Positions 1 through 9,022 of a stretch of DNA of 64,000 nucleotides are shown here, piece by piece. The notes beneath the pieces were generated by a model that was not told where the DNA came from, ran no database searches, and saw only the letters and a list, made by a program, of their open reading frames with translations. Origin of the DNA: Azospirillum brasilense (GTDB lineage Bacteria; Pseudomonadota; Alphaproteobacteria; Azospirillales; Azospirillaceae); NCBI RefSeq assembly GCF_022023855.1, contig NZ_CP059450.1, positions 186,001-250,000 of the forward strand, read 5' to 3'. How positions within the stretch are numbered: the first letter of the stretch is position 1; each line of letters begins with the position of its first letter. A program made the translations under genes and the position numbers.

Positions 1-27
1 CCGGGGCCGGAAGGAAGCCCCGGGCTG

Positions 28-645
28 TCAGGCCTCTAGTTTCTCGGTGTCGGCCTCATCGTCTGGGACGGTGGGAGCAACGCTCCAGTCGGGCACCCAC
101 TTTGCCGCTTTCATGATCTGCAGCAGTCGTCCCGTGGTCGACGGCTCCTGAGTGTATCGGATCGACGGGATCATGGCGTCGAGGATTTCAGAAAGCGTGA
201 TGATCCTGATCCCACCGCAGGCTTCGGGAAGGTTGGCGCGAAACAGGTCGCAGCTTTCCCACAGGCCTCTGTTCTGTTTCCCTCTCAGGCAGGTCCATGC
301 CGTGTAGTGCGTGAACTCTCGCGACCCGGTGACCTCAAAAACTTTGTCCGCAAAGGCGCTTCCCCAAGTCCGGCTGGCCAATTCCCTGAACTGTCCTTCT
401 CGCGTCGGGTGCCCGTCCTGAATTTGTCGCACGATCGTTTCGAGCGGCGGCGGATTTTGCCAGGACTTGCAGCTGACGGCAACCACCCGCAGCGCGCCAG
501 ATGCCCTTGGATTGAAGGCAAGGATGTCAATGTCGCTGTAATTGGTGCCCGCTACCGGCGGCCGGTATCTGATGTTGGCCTGTGTCATGTACCCAAGACT
601 GACGAAATAGTCGTCGACAATTTGTTCCAGAATATCTTCTTTCAT
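28..645 (-). CDS. Hypothetical protein with PD-(D/E)xK nuclease-like core
   Basis: A 205-residue protein starting at an ATG at 645. I do not recognise a named family. Around residues 35-60 there is an SDIDILAFNP segment followed by VVAVSCKSW, which looks like the D...(E/S)xK core of PD-(D/E)xK nuclease-like proteins (restriction-endonuclease-like fold), with C in place of the usual acidic residue. A nucleic-acid-related role is an inference. It is the last minus-strand gene at the window edge and sits beside other accessory genes. It could also be a non-catalytic member of the fold. Confidence 0.7.
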   Translation of the reverse strand: MKEDILEQIVDDYFVSLGYMTQANIRYRPPVAGTNYSDIDILAFNPRASGALRVVAVSCKSWQNPPPLETIVRQIQDGHPTREGQFRELASRTWGSAFADKVFEVTGSREFTHYTAWTCLRGKQNRGLWESCDLFRANLPEACGGIRIITLSEILDAMIPSIRYTQEPSTTGRLLQIMKAAKWVPDWSVAPTVPDDEADTEKLEA

Positions 646-938
646 GGTCTTCTCCGGGAACGGGTGCGTTTTGATCGCGGTGAACCAGAAAGTCCTGCCG
701 GAGTGCCGGGCGGCTGGGGGATCAGGCGGCTTCGGGCGAATTCAGAGGCGTGCCCCCGGGCACCATCGAGCCGCCGGGGCCGCGATTCATTCGGCACGTC
801 TCGCCGGACTGACCATTGAGTCGCTGTCGCCGCTTCGGGCCGGGTCTCCCGACGTCACGCCCTGGACGGGGTGCGCGGCCTCCCGTCCACGTGGCCTCCG
901 AACGTGCCTGAACAAACAGGGAGACTGGCGTCCGGCCG

Positions 939-1466
939 TCACTCCAGAGCCTCGGCCAGCGCTGGGCAGAAATCCGGATGACGCCGGAGAAACCTGTCAA
1001 CGCCGCCGAGCCGCAGGATCCGCCTCGCGTCGGCGGCACCCTCGACAGCCTCGACGCCGTGCCCCTGCAGCCCACGGAGCATGGCAAACTCCATGCCGCG
1101 CCGCAGAGCGTCCTCGTAGCCATGAATGTCCGAAGCCAGCCTCGGAAATCGCTGTAGAGCGCTGGTCAGAATGGCAACGACGATGTAGGTCGGCGTGAAG
1201 ACGAAATCGACCCGGGCGTCGGCCGGCATTCCGGCGTCGTTCGCGGCGACGGACCACGATCCCGGCTGCGTTCGCCCGAGTGATCCGCGCTGCCCGGTTA
1301 CGGCGCTGCGGCAGAAGGCGTGCAGGTCCGTGTCGCTGAAACCAAGCGCCGGGGCTTGTCCGGACGTCAGGGCTTCCAAAAGCCGGCGCAGCCCGTCGAC
1401 GGCTTTGATCATCGCCGTCACAGTGGGCGGGTTCACGACTGCAAACGCCTTTGGTAAACCGTTCAT
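939..1466 (-). CDS. Hypothetical protein
   Basis: A 175-residue protein of unknown family. The start at 1466 is chosen because the minus strand has a GGAGGA ribosome-binding site a few bases upstream; a longer in-frame extension to 1637 has no such site and poor composition. The protein has no clear membrane segment or catalytic motif. It contains a hydrophobic stretch (VDFVFTPTYIVVAIL) near the middle and Ala/Arg-rich helices at the C terminus. Coding quality is good, but the function is unknown. Confidence 0.6.
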   Translation of the reverse strand: MNGLPKAFAVVNPPTVTAMIKAVDGLRRLLEALTSGQAPALGFSDTDLHAFCRSAVTGQRGSLGRTQPGSWSVAANDAGMPADARVDFVFTPTYIVVAILTSALQRFPRLASDIHGYEDALRRGMEFAMLRGLQGHGVEAVEGAADARRILRLGGVDRFLRRHPDFCPALAEALE

Positions 1467-1804
1467 CCGATCCTCCCAGGCGGCTCCGCTACCGCGCGCC
1501 CCCTCCCGCGGCAGCGGGATCGGGAGCGGCTCGAGGAGAGTGGCTCTCATGAACCGTCCAATTGTGCTTGTTCCATGAGTTGGCCTTTGGGTCAAGGTTG
1601 TGAATGGACTGGCACCGTCGACGAACTGTCGCGGCATGTCATCCGAGTTCTCTCAACCGTTCTCTGTTCGACTGCCGGCCTCCCCTCACCACGACGGCGC
1701 CAACGCCGGGGCTGCCGAGCGACCGGATGTGACGTGCTCCTCGGCGACTGTGTGGGGCCGGACCGCCGGTGGGCGGCGGGAGCATGGCAACGGACGGAGG
1801 TGGC
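1467..1804. other. Divergent intergenic region upstream of the GGCT-like gene
   Basis: About 340 bases without a convincing gene, between a minus-strand gene and the plus-strand cyclotransferase gene. It contains an 18-base element at 1719-1736 that recurs upstream of two other transcription units in the window, so it is probably the promoter/operator region for the plus-strand unit. Confidence 0.5.
1719..1736 (+). promoter_or_regulatory. Shared 18-bp upstream element, copy 1
   Basis: GCGACCGGATGTGACGTG lies about 70 bases upstream of the cyclotransferase-like gene. The same 18 bases occur, 18/18 identical, on the minus strand at 23802-23819 upstream of the LRR-MoxR operon. A 16/18 match lies at 14702-14719 upstream of the IMPase-ARH fusion. 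Similarity continues for a few bases downstream (CTCCTCG versus TTCCTCG in copy 2). It is a candidate operator or extended promoter; the regulator is unknown, and the WYL protein at 4300-5340 is a possible one. Confidence 0.6.
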
Positions 1805-2179
1805 ATGGACGCGGAAAACAGACTGGCGGTTTACGGAACGCTGCGCTTGGGACAGCCGAACTGGCGCCGCCTTCTGGGGGCCGCGCACCATCTCGGTACG
1901 CACGGTCTCGACGGCTTCCGGCTCTACGACGGTGGCTCGTTCCCCTATGCGGTGCCGTCGGCCGGAAGCCGGATCGTGGTCGATCTCTTCGCCATCGACG
2001 CGGCGATGCTGAAAGCCTGCGACTGGCTGGAGGGCCACCCCGACCATTACCGGCGGCGGCGGGTGGTGGTCGCCGGGCAGGGCGCGTGGCTGTACTGTGT
2101 CGAGGAGGCGGCCGGCCGGCCGCCGATCGCGCACGGCGACTGGCTCCGGCACAGTCGAGCGCCCGCTGGTGCGGCGTGA
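1805..2179 (+). CDS. Gamma-glutamylcyclotransferase (AIG2-like) family protein
   Basis: A 124-residue protein of the gamma-glutamylcyclotransferase/AIG2-like fold. It opens with the substrate-loop motif VYGTLRLGQ (about residues 7-15) and has LEGHP around residue 76, where the family's catalytic glutamate sits. The family usually cleaves gamma-glutamyl amines or peptides to 5-oxoproline; the substrate here cannot be told. The start at 1805 follows GGAGG by four bases; an in-frame ATG at 1784 is the alternative. It is the first gene after shared element copy 1 and is followed on the same strand by a phosphatase-like gene and a broken ADP-ribosylglycohydrolase gene. Confidence 0.8.
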   Translation: MDAENRLAVYGTLRLGQPNWRRLLGAAHHLGTHGLDGFRLYDGGSFPYAVPSAGSRIVVDLFAIDAAMLKACDWLEGHPDHYRRRRVVVAGQGAWLYCVEEAAGRPPIAHGDWLRHSRAPAGAA

Positions 2180-2616
2180 CTGATGTTCCGCCATCGAAGC
2201 GTGCTGAACCGGACGATGCGCCACCGGTTCCTGGTGGCGCGGCGGTGGACTGGGAAGGGGCGGCCCTGCGGGATCCGCCCCGCGGGTGGAACTCGTGTCG
2301 CTCGCTCGCCCGTTCGGTCTCACTGTTGCGGCACCGCGCACCGTTTCGCGCGCCGAAACGACAGGAGGGGGGCGATGGACGACGGCTGGGGGCAGTGTCC
2401 GCGCCTGGAGCATCATGCCGGTGTGGGGGCTGAAATCCGCGCGCTGTCCGCTGGTGATTGGCCTCGTGCCCGGGGCCAACCCGTGCCGTGCCGCTCTCCG
2501 GGAGGCGGGCGACGACGCGGTGGCGGTCCGTCGGTTCCGTTGTGACGGGGACGCGCTGGCCGGCGCGGACGTGCATGTCGCCCGTGCTCCTCGCGCCGGT
2601 TGGCCGCGGGGCCGGT
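2180..2616. other. Gap between GGCT-like and phosphatase-like genes
   Basis: About 440 bases with no frame I can support as a gene. The downstream phosphatase frame is open upstream to 2458, but its translation there is Arg/Pro/Cys-rich and unlike the protein family. Confidence 0.4.
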
Positions 2617-3162
2617 ATGAGCCGCGGTGCACCGGAGGTCAACGTCAGCTCGCGCGATGACGCGCCCGCGTACGCCGTCGGCTGTTCGCACGCGGTGAGC
2701 TTCGAGGACAGCGGAGCGCCGCGGATGGTGTTGCCGGGCATCGATGCCGCCCGCCATCAGCGTCTGGTCTTCGACGACATCGTCGTCCCACGCACGCTTC
2801 AGGTTGGCCGTCGCGTGCTGCTGCCTCCCACACGCGGCACCATGCAGCGGCTCATCGAGATCATGAACGGCTTGCTTGGCGAGAGAGCGGAGCGGGTGCT
2901 GGTCCACTGTTCGGCAGGCCGTCGGCGGTCGCTGGCCGGCGCGTACATCCTCTTCGCGCAGGCGTTCGGGCCCGGGGCCGAAGAGGATGCGTGGGCGGCC
3001 ACGGTGCGCGCGTGCACCGCCGAACGCCCCGAGCCCAACCCGCTCATGCTGGCGCTGGCGGATGTTTTGCTCGGGCGCGGAGGGCGCCTCTTCTCAACCG
3101 TCTGGCCCGACCTCGATCGCGGCGAATGGCTGCCGCCCGCCGCGGGATCATCCGGCCGTTGA
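2617..3162 (+). CDS. Tyrosine-phosphatase-like (CX5R) family protein
   Basis: A 181-residue protein with the cysteine-phosphatase P-loop HCSAGRRRS (Cys, five residues, Arg, Ser) at about residues 96-104. The C-terminal NPLMLALADVLLGRGG segment is typical of small alphaproteobacterial proteins annotated as tyrosine phosphatase family. The nucleophilic Cys and binding Arg are intact, so it is probably active, on a phosphoprotein, phosphoinositide or nucleotide phosphate. The ATG at 2617 is a conservative start; further upstream the composition no longer looks coding. It lies 124 bases before an ADP-ribosylglycohydrolase gene on the same strand, which is consistent with phosphate-ester or ADP-ribose chemistry. 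Confidence 0.75.
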   Translation: MSRGAPEVNVSSRDDAPAYAVGCSHAVSFEDSGAPRMVLPGIDAARHQRLVFDDIVVPRTLQVGRRVLLPPTRGTMQRLIEIMNGLLGERAERVLVHCSAGRRRSLAGAYILFAQAFGPGAEEDAWAATVRACTAERPEPNPLMLALADVLLGRGGRLFSTVWPDLDRGEWLPPAAGSSGR

Positions 3163-3286
3163 GGCCGCTCGCCAGGTGCTGCATCAGCCGGGCTCGTGCG
3201 GCCGCCGGGGTCGGGCTGCACCCTGACCGCCCCGGGGCCACAGGCGAACCGATTGTTTGAGGGCAACGACGATCATCCGATCGACC

Positions 3287-4246
3287 ATGTACGACACGAG
3301 AGGGCACCCCTTGATCGAGCGCGCCGCGGCGGCAGGGGGCCGGGCGATCGGGTGCCTCATGGGACTGGCCATCGGCGACGCGGTCGGGGCGACGGTCGAG
3401 TTTCGACCGCACGGCTCCTTCGCCCCGATGACCGGCAGGATCGGGGGAGGGGCATGCCGCCCCGCACCGGGACAGTGGAGCGACGATACGGCGATGGCGT
3501 GGCGCCTGGCCGAGAGCCTGCTGCACAACGCCGATCTCGACCCCCGTGACCTCATGACCCGGTTCGAGCGCTGGGTGGGCGAGGAGCACAACTCGTCCAC
3601 GGGGCGCTGCTTCGGCATCGGCCGCATCACCCTGGCGGCCATCGGCCGGTGGCGTGCCACCCGCCAGCCCTTCACCGGCGGTCCGAGCGCGAAAACGGCG
3701 AGCAACGGCTCGGTGATGCGCCCTGCTCCGGTGGCGCTCCGCTGATGGCGCGACCCGGAGAAGGCGGAGGAGGTGGCGCGGCGGCAGAGCCTCACCACCC
3801 ACGCCGCGCCTGAGGCCGTGGACGGCTGTGCGCTGCTGGCCCGGATCGTCACCAGGGCCATCGCCACGGGCGACGGCGCGACGTCACTGGCCCCGTCCGT
3901 GGAATCCACCTGGACGCCGGCGCTGCAGGCCGTCGCCGCCGGTCACTGGCGGGGCAAGACCGACGACGCGTTCGCGTCGACGGGCTATGTCGTGCACACG
4001 CTCGAGGCGGCGCTCTGGGCGGTCGGCCGGGCGGTGGACTTCCGCGACGCCATTCGCCGCGCCGTCAACCTCGGGCACGACGCCGACACCGTTGGTGCCG
4101 TCGCGGGCCCGATCGCGGGCGCGCTGTTCAGACGCCGCGGCACCCCGGCGGCGTGGCTCGGGACGCTGCACGCCTCACCGCGGATCGAGGGCATGGCCGG
4201 CGCCCTTCTTGCGCAGGCGCTGCCCGGGTCACCACCCGCCGGCTGA
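3287..4246 (+). pseudogene. ADP-ribosylglycohydrolase (ARH/DraG family) with in-frame TGA
   Basis: The two halves are in one frame and together encode a full-length ARH of about 319 codons. The first half (ATG at 3287) has the GLAIGDAVGATVEF N-terminal motif and the metal-binding SDDTAMA. The second has NLGHDADTVGAVAG, the C-terminal metal site. A TGA at 3743-3745 separates them inside the VALR-stop-WRDPEKAEE segment. The paralogue at 18330-19250 reads through at the same place with VVARWHDP, so a single base change from TGG is the simplest explanation. No other defect is visible. It is a recent nonsense mutation, a sequencing error or, less likely, a recoding event. ARHs remove ADP-ribose from proteins, nucleic acids or small molecules. 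Confidence 0.85.
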
Positions 4247-4299
4247 CCGGACGCCGGCATCCGGGGCGGCGGGTGCCGAGGGGCGCGGGCCACCGTGGA

Positions 4300-5340
4300 T
4301 CATTCCGCTCCGTCCGCGGGCTCCGGCGCGGGCACAGCGGTCACGCCGCTCTCGGTGCGATCGAGCGCGTCCGCGATGTCCGTCACGAGTCGCCGCATGG
4401 TCTGCCGCAGCACCGCCGGGGCGAGGATCTCCACCGTGCCACCCCAGGTCATCAGGTGCCAAGCCATCTCCAGCAGGCCCCCGGCGTGCAGGCGGACGAG
4501 CAGGGAGCCGTCGGACTGCGGCTCCAGCTCCTGGCTGGGGTGAAAGCGGTAGCGACCGGCCTCCGCGGCCGCGCTCGGCAGGAAGCGCAGCACCACGTCC
4601 ACCGGCGGCTCCTGGAAGATGCCGAACGACTGCGCCACGTAGTCGGCGAGTTCGAAGGCCGGGTCGCGTTCGAAAACATCATCGGTGAGTTCGAGCCGCT
4701 CAAGGTTGGCCAGGCGCAGCAACCGCATTCCGCGAGACCGGTGCGCGTGGCCGACCAGGTAATGCTGGCCCCCGTACAGCAGGCCATAGGGGTGGAAAGG
4801 CATGTTGGAGAGCTTGCCGGTCTGGTGGGCGCGGTAGCGCACGTCCACGACCCGGCAGCCGACAATGGCCTCGCGCAGGGTGGCCAGCACCCCGGGGGCG
4901 ATCGCCGGCCGGGGGCCGGGGCGCAGCGCCATCCCCTCCGCCATGACCAGCGCCTCGTAATCGGGCTCGACACGCCGGCGCTGGCTCGGCGGCATAAGAC
5001 CGCACAGCTTGTCCATCAGACCGTCGACGATGTCCGCGCGCTCCGGCAGCCCGGCCGCGCGCAAATGCCCGGCCGCTTCGCGCAGCTCGGCCAGTTCGAC
5101 CGCAGAGACGGAAATCAGCCGGTTGAGGGTGCCGGGTGGCAGCCGCCAGCGCTTGACCGGTTCGCCGGTGGGGACCTCCTCGAGCTGCGGGAACACGCGC
5201 GCGATGCTGTCGCGCATGCGCTCGGCGGTGCGCCGGCCGACCTCGAACTCCTCCTGGACGTCCGCCAGCGAAACGCCCTGCGTCAGCCCCTGCATCTTCA
5301 GCGCCAGGCGCAGCAGGTCGTCCATTCTCTGATAACGCAT
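4300..5340 (-). CDS. WYL-domain transcriptional regulator
   Basis: A 346-residue protein with an N-terminal helix-turn-helix region (about 1-60, with LADVQEEFEVGRRTAERMRDS as recognition region) and a central WYL-type ligand-binding domain (about 140-215: YRAHQTGKLSNMPFHPYGLLY, then YLVGHAH). A WCX-like C-terminal domain follows. WYL regulators commonly control defence islands and sense nucleic-acid or nucleotide ligands. It starts at an ATG at 5340 and is divergent from the double-AAA gene at 5760, with 419 bases between them. It is the only dedicated transcription factor in the left island and so the natural candidate regulator of the shared upstream element; that link is inference. Confidence 0.9.
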   Translation of the reverse strand: MRYQRMDDLLRLALKMQGLTQGVSLADVQEEFEVGRRTAERMRDSIARVFPQLEEVPTGEPVKRWRLPPGTLNRLISVSAVELAELREAAGHLRAAGLPERADIVDGLMDKLCGLMPPSQRRRVEPDYEALVMAEGMALRPGPRPAIAPGVLATLREAIVGCRVVDVRYRAHQTGKLSNMPFHPYGLLYGGQHYLVGHAHRSRGMRLLRLANLERLELTDDVFERDPAFELADYVAQSFGIFQEPPVDVVLRFLPSAAAEAGRYRFHPSQELEPQSDGSLLVRLHAGGLLEMAWHLMTWGGTVEILAPAVLRQTMRRLVTDIADALDRTESGVTAVPAPEPADGAE

Positions 5341-5759
5341 GCCCCTCTCACCGCCCGTGGCCCGTCAGCCACCAAGGTACCACTTTCGCTCGAGCTGGGC
5401 GAGGGCAGCGGCAAACCCGGGCTTGCGTGATGCCGCGAACCGCGCGCCGCCGCCGGATCCGCTTCGGTGTCCGGCCACACCCCGTGATCCGGCTGTTTCC
5501 CGGCGCGCGCGCGCCCGTCCATGCGCCGGCCGGCCACCGCCCGCCGCCGGGGACGGATCCGACCGTGGTGCGGTCCGCCGGGACCCTGCCCACCGTGGCG
5601 GCTTGTCCCGGACCGGCGGTCACCAGAAGTGAGCCGGAATCACAGGGGCGATGCGGGGCAGTGCAGAATGGGCGAATGCCCACCCGCCGTTCGCGCGCAC
5701 GTCCATTTCTGACGCGGTGCGGGCGTCAACTCTGCGCATTCACTGATGGATGAGGGCCC
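5341..5759. other. Divergent promoter region, WYL gene / AAA gene
   Basis: 419 bases between divergent starts. No reading frame looks like a gene. It should carry both promoters, but I see no clear -35/-10 pair. Confidence 0.4.
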
Positions 5760-7895
5760 ATGGAGCTCGAACGCGCGTCTCCTTCTTTCGCAGCCCCGGT
5801 GACCGATGCCATCCTGGACGACCTGGGCCACGAGCGGGCGCTTTGCCTGTGGTACGCCGCCAATGTCGCGCGCAGCAAGGTGCCGCCGGGCGACCTGATG
5901 CCCGTTGTGGCCGGCTGGCTGCGCAGCCACCGCACGCTCCACGACATCGACCTTCCAGACGATCCGAACACCCCGGAGGCATTGCCCGTCCGGCGGCGCC
6001 TGCGCTCCGCCGTCTTGAGCGGAGCGGTCGATCCGGCCCTGCGCCGGGTCATCCTGCGTCGCCTGCCGCCAGGCGGCGCGGCCCCGGTGCATCCCCGTGA
6101 CGCGATCCCGCGCAACATCGATCTGCTCGGCGACGAGTTCGACCTCGATCCGATCGAGCGCGGTCTGCTGTGCCTGCTCGTGCGGTGCCACCGGATCGAT
6201 GGCCTTGGCCATCTGCTCGAGGCGGTGAATGGTGCGGTCAACAGCGTCTCGCGGGCGGTCGCCGTGCTTCTCGGTGTCGACAGCCTTGACGTGCACCGGC
6301 GCATTCTGCCGCAGGGCCGGCTCGTGAAAGGCGGGCTTCTGGCGGTCAACCAGGGAGGCCTCAGCGTCACCGGCGAACTGGGATACCTGAACGTCTGCCC
6401 CGGTTTGGCCCGCATCGTTGCCCGGCCATACCGGTCGGCGGAGGATCTGCGCGAGGACCTCCTTGGCCACCCGGCTCCCAGCGAGCTGGCGTGGGAGGAC
6501 TTCGTGCACGTTGCCGATGTCCGGGATCTCGCCGCGCGCGTGCTTGCCGGGGCGCTCGCGACGCACGGCCCGGGGGTCAACATTCTGGTGTATGGGCCGC
6601 CGGGAACCGGGAAAACGGAGTTCTGCCGGGTCCTTGGCGCGCGGCTCGGCGCCGCCCTGTTCGCGGTCGGCGAGACGGACGACGACGGCGACGAGCCGAC
6701 ACGGTCGGAGCGCATCGCCGATCTGCGCTTTGCGCAACGGCTCCTGCAGAACGCCCGCCGCGCTCTCGTTCTCTTTGACGAAATGGAGGACCTGCTGTCG
6801 GCTCCGGTCGGCTTTCCGCACCGGGGCGGTGGCTCCAAGGTGTTCGTCCATCGTCTGCTCGAGACGAACGCCACGCCGACCCTGTGGACGGCCAACAACA
6901 TCCACGCCTTCGATCCCGCCATCCTGCGCCGCTTCACCCTGGCGATCGAAATGGCGGCCCCGGGCGTGGCCGTCCGCCGGCGGGTGTGGGAGCGGCGGCT
7001 CACGCGTGAGGGCATGACCGTGACGGACGCCGCGGTTGCCCGGCTGGCCCGCGAGATCGATGCGCCGCCGGGCATCGCCGCCAACGCCATCCGCGCCGTG
7101 CAGCTCGCCGCGGGCGGGGAAGAGGATCTGCTGCTGGCGGCACGGGGGCTGGCGCGCGTGACCGCGTCCAAGGCCTCGCCAGCCGACGCCAGCCACGCCG
7201 AGGCGTTCGCTCCCGAGCTGGTCCGCGCCGATGCGGACCTGGCCCGGCTGACCGAGCGGTTGGCGAGCGCGGGCGGCGTCGACGGGCTCTCGCTGTGTCT
7301 GTACGGTCCGCCCGGCACCGGCAAGTCGGCGTTCGTGCGGCACCTCGCCGGCCGGCTCGGCCTGCCGGTCGTGCAGAAGCGCGCCTCCGATCTGCTCTCC
7401 AAGTGGGTCGGCGGAACCGAGGAACGGATCGCCGCCGCGTTCGCCGAAGCGCGCGAGGATGGAGCCTTTCTGGTGTTCGACGAGGCGGATTCCCTGCTGG
7501 CCGACCGGCGGGACGCGGCGCGCAGCTGGGAGATCAGCCAGGTCAACGAGATGCTGACGTGGATGGAGAGCCACCCGCTGCCGTTTGCGTGCACGACGAA
7601 CCTGATGGACCGCCTCGACACGGCGGCCCTGCGGCGGTTCACGCTCAAAGTGCGGTTCGCCTTTCTCGCTCCGGACCAGCTCCGGAGAGCCTTCCAGCTG
7701 TACTTCGGCCTGGAAGCCCCTCCGGCCATTCAGGACTTCGAGGCTTTGGCCCCCGGCGACTTTGCCGTGGTGCGCCGGAAGTCGCGCCTGCTCGGCTGCG
7801 CGGACAATCCGAACGGGCTTGTCGACCTTCTGCGCCAGGAGCAGGAGGCAAAGGGCGTCGCGTCGCGGCGGATCGGCTTCATGGCGGGCCGCTGA
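5760..7895 (+). CDS. Double AAA+ ATPase
   Basis: A 711-residue protein with two AAA+ modules. The first has Walker A GPPGTGKTEF (about 279-288) and Walker B LVLFDEMEDLL (about 336-346). The second has GPPGTGKSAF (about 515-524) and FLVFDEADSLL, with the pore-loop-like KWVGGTEERI between them, as in FtsH/Cdc48/VPS4-type ATPases. The N-terminal 220 residues are unassigned. Both sites look catalytically complete, which suggests a protein-remodelling unfoldase. The start at 5760 is preceded by GAGGG. It is alone on its strand and divergent from the WYL regulator. Confidence 0.9.
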   Translation: MELERASPSFAAPVTDAILDDLGHERALCLWYAANVARSKVPPGDLMPVVAGWLRSHRTLHDIDLPDDPNTPEALPVRRRLRSAVLSGAVDPALRRVILRRLPPGGAAPVHPRDAIPRNIDLLGDEFDLDPIERGLLCLLVRCHRIDGLGHLLEAVNGAVNSVSRAVAVLLGVDSLDVHRRILPQGRLVKGGLLAVNQGGLSVTGELGYLNVCPGLARIVARPYRSAEDLREDLLGHPAPSELAWEDFVHVADVRDLAARVLAGALATHGPGVNILVYGPPGTGKTEFCRVLGARLGAALFAVGETDDDGDEPTRSERIADLRFAQRLLQNARRALVLFDEMEDLLSAPVGFPHRGGGSKVFVHRLLETNATPTLWTANNIHAFDPAILRRFTLAIEMAAPGVAVRRRVWERRLTREGMTVTDAAVARLAREIDAPPGIAANAIRAVQLAAGGEEDLLLAARGLARVTASKASPADASHAEAFAPELVRADADLARLTERLASAGGVDGLSLCLYGPPGTGKSAFVRHLAGRLGLPVVQKRASDLLSKWVGGTEERIAAAFAEAREDGAFLVFDEADSLLADRRDAARSWEISQVNEMLTWMESHPLPFACTTNLMDRLDTAALRRFTLKVRFAFLAPDQLRRAFQLYFGLEAPPAIQDFEALAPGDFAVVRRKSRLLGCADNPNGLVDLLRQEQEAKGVASRRIGFMAGR

Positions 7896-8126
7896 CCCGT
7901 CGTAGCGGTGCGCGGTGTGGACCGAGCAACCGTGTCCACCATCCCGTCGCACCAGTTTTCCGGGTTGGCGTCATTGAATCCGGTCGCCTGGCCGGGGCAT
8001 TGGATCTCTGGTCAGCCCAGGCTTTCGATCAACAACGTGCCAGCACCCGGTGAGCGGCACAGCCGCTCACCGAACGGCCTGTCAAGCCGCGTCCCCTTGT
8101 GGCGCTCGAGCCATCTGGATAGGGCA

Positions 8127-8918
8127 TCAAGCAGACACGCGGAACACATGAAGGCCGAGCCGGTATTGCAAGCCGTTCCGTTCATCTTTGTGCGCAACCT
8201 GGCTGCCAAGGTGGCGCGCTTTGACGCTCGCGTTCGGCTGAAAGATATCTCGGTACCAAACTTCAAAGTCAGCGGCGGATCCTTTATGACGAAATGCATA
8301 ATGCTGATTCTCGTCGCCGAGAACGGCTTTCGCCCCCGCCGCCAGGCGCTCGAGTGTGTCGCTGCAGCCGATGTATGGCAGGTAGGAGTTGCCGTAACGT
8401 ATCTTTTCTTTTTCGAATATGACTCGATCTCCCTGGATATGGGTCGACCATATGAGACAATACTTGCACGGCACATCACAGCATTTTGTGGTAAGCTTCC
8501 TTATGTCGCGCAGAGTCCTCTGGATCGGGCGATCGTTTTGAATGGTGCGACGTTCCAGACATGCAATTTCGCCTTGGGACCAGCACTTCGCCTCAATCGC
8601 CGCCACTGGACCGTCAGCCCCGAAGATCGAGATGTCCACGCGGTTCATAAGTCCCGGTTCCGTGTATTCCTTTCGAACGTCAAGACTCTGAAATAGTCCT
8701 TGTTCGCCCTCGACCTGATCGGCGCTCCCTTCCTGCGTGGACAAACGGTTGAGGCACGCCAACAAGCGGTCCTGCAGCAGCAGGTTATACAAAGGCTCAT
8801 CGCTCCCGTCTCTGAGGCGCAATGCCAGGTTTGGAACGGGCAAAGGCGTGTCGACCAGGCTCTCAAGCATGGTGCACATCAACTTATCAGTCATTTTACC
8901 AATCGTTATGTCCACCAT
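8127..8918 (-). CDS. Hypothetical protein with PD-(D/E)xK nuclease-like core
   Basis: A 263-residue protein, lower in GC than its neighbours, which hints at separate transfer. Around residues 92-112 the segment NRVDISIFG followed by AAIEAKCW fits a PD-(D/E)xK core (D...ExK), the catalytic signature of many restriction and repair nucleases. The remainder (Cys-containing middle, aromatic C terminus) is not recognised. The ATG at 8918 is chosen with a GGTGGGA-like site upstream; an in-frame ATG at 8894 is possible. An accessory nuclease is likely, but no partner is evident. Confidence 0.75.
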   Translation of the reverse strand: MVDITIGKMTDKLMCTMLESLVDTPLPVPNLALRLRDGSDEPLYNLLLQDRLLACLNRLSTQEGSADQVEGEQGLFQSLDVRKEYTEPGLMNRVDISIFGADGPVAAIEAKCWSQGEIACLERRTIQNDRPIQRTLRDIRKLTTKCCDVPCKYCLIWSTHIQGDRVIFEKEKIRYGNSYLPYIGCSDTLERLAAGAKAVLGDENQHYAFRHKGSAADFEVWYRDIFQPNASVKARHLGSQVAHKDERNGLQYRLGLHVFRVSA

Positions 8919-9022
8919 TCCAATCCCACCTTACTGAAACGGGCTGCAGGCACGGAGCGCTGCGTTGCCTCCGCAGCGGGGAAATGCTTGGAGCGCACGT
9001 TGCCAATGCGCGCCATCTGTGG

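Noticed and set aside
3743-3745. TGA as selenocysteine or reassigned Trp codon
   Set aside because: Other genes here end in TGA, no selenocysteine-type hairpin is apparent and the paralogue has Trp there. Mutation is the simpler reading.
5640-7952. Very long open frames on the minus strand opposite the double-AAA gene (up to 770 codons)
   Set aside because: High GC makes antisense frames open. The translation is Arg/Gln/His-rich with no family resemblance, while the plus strand has complete AAA motifs.
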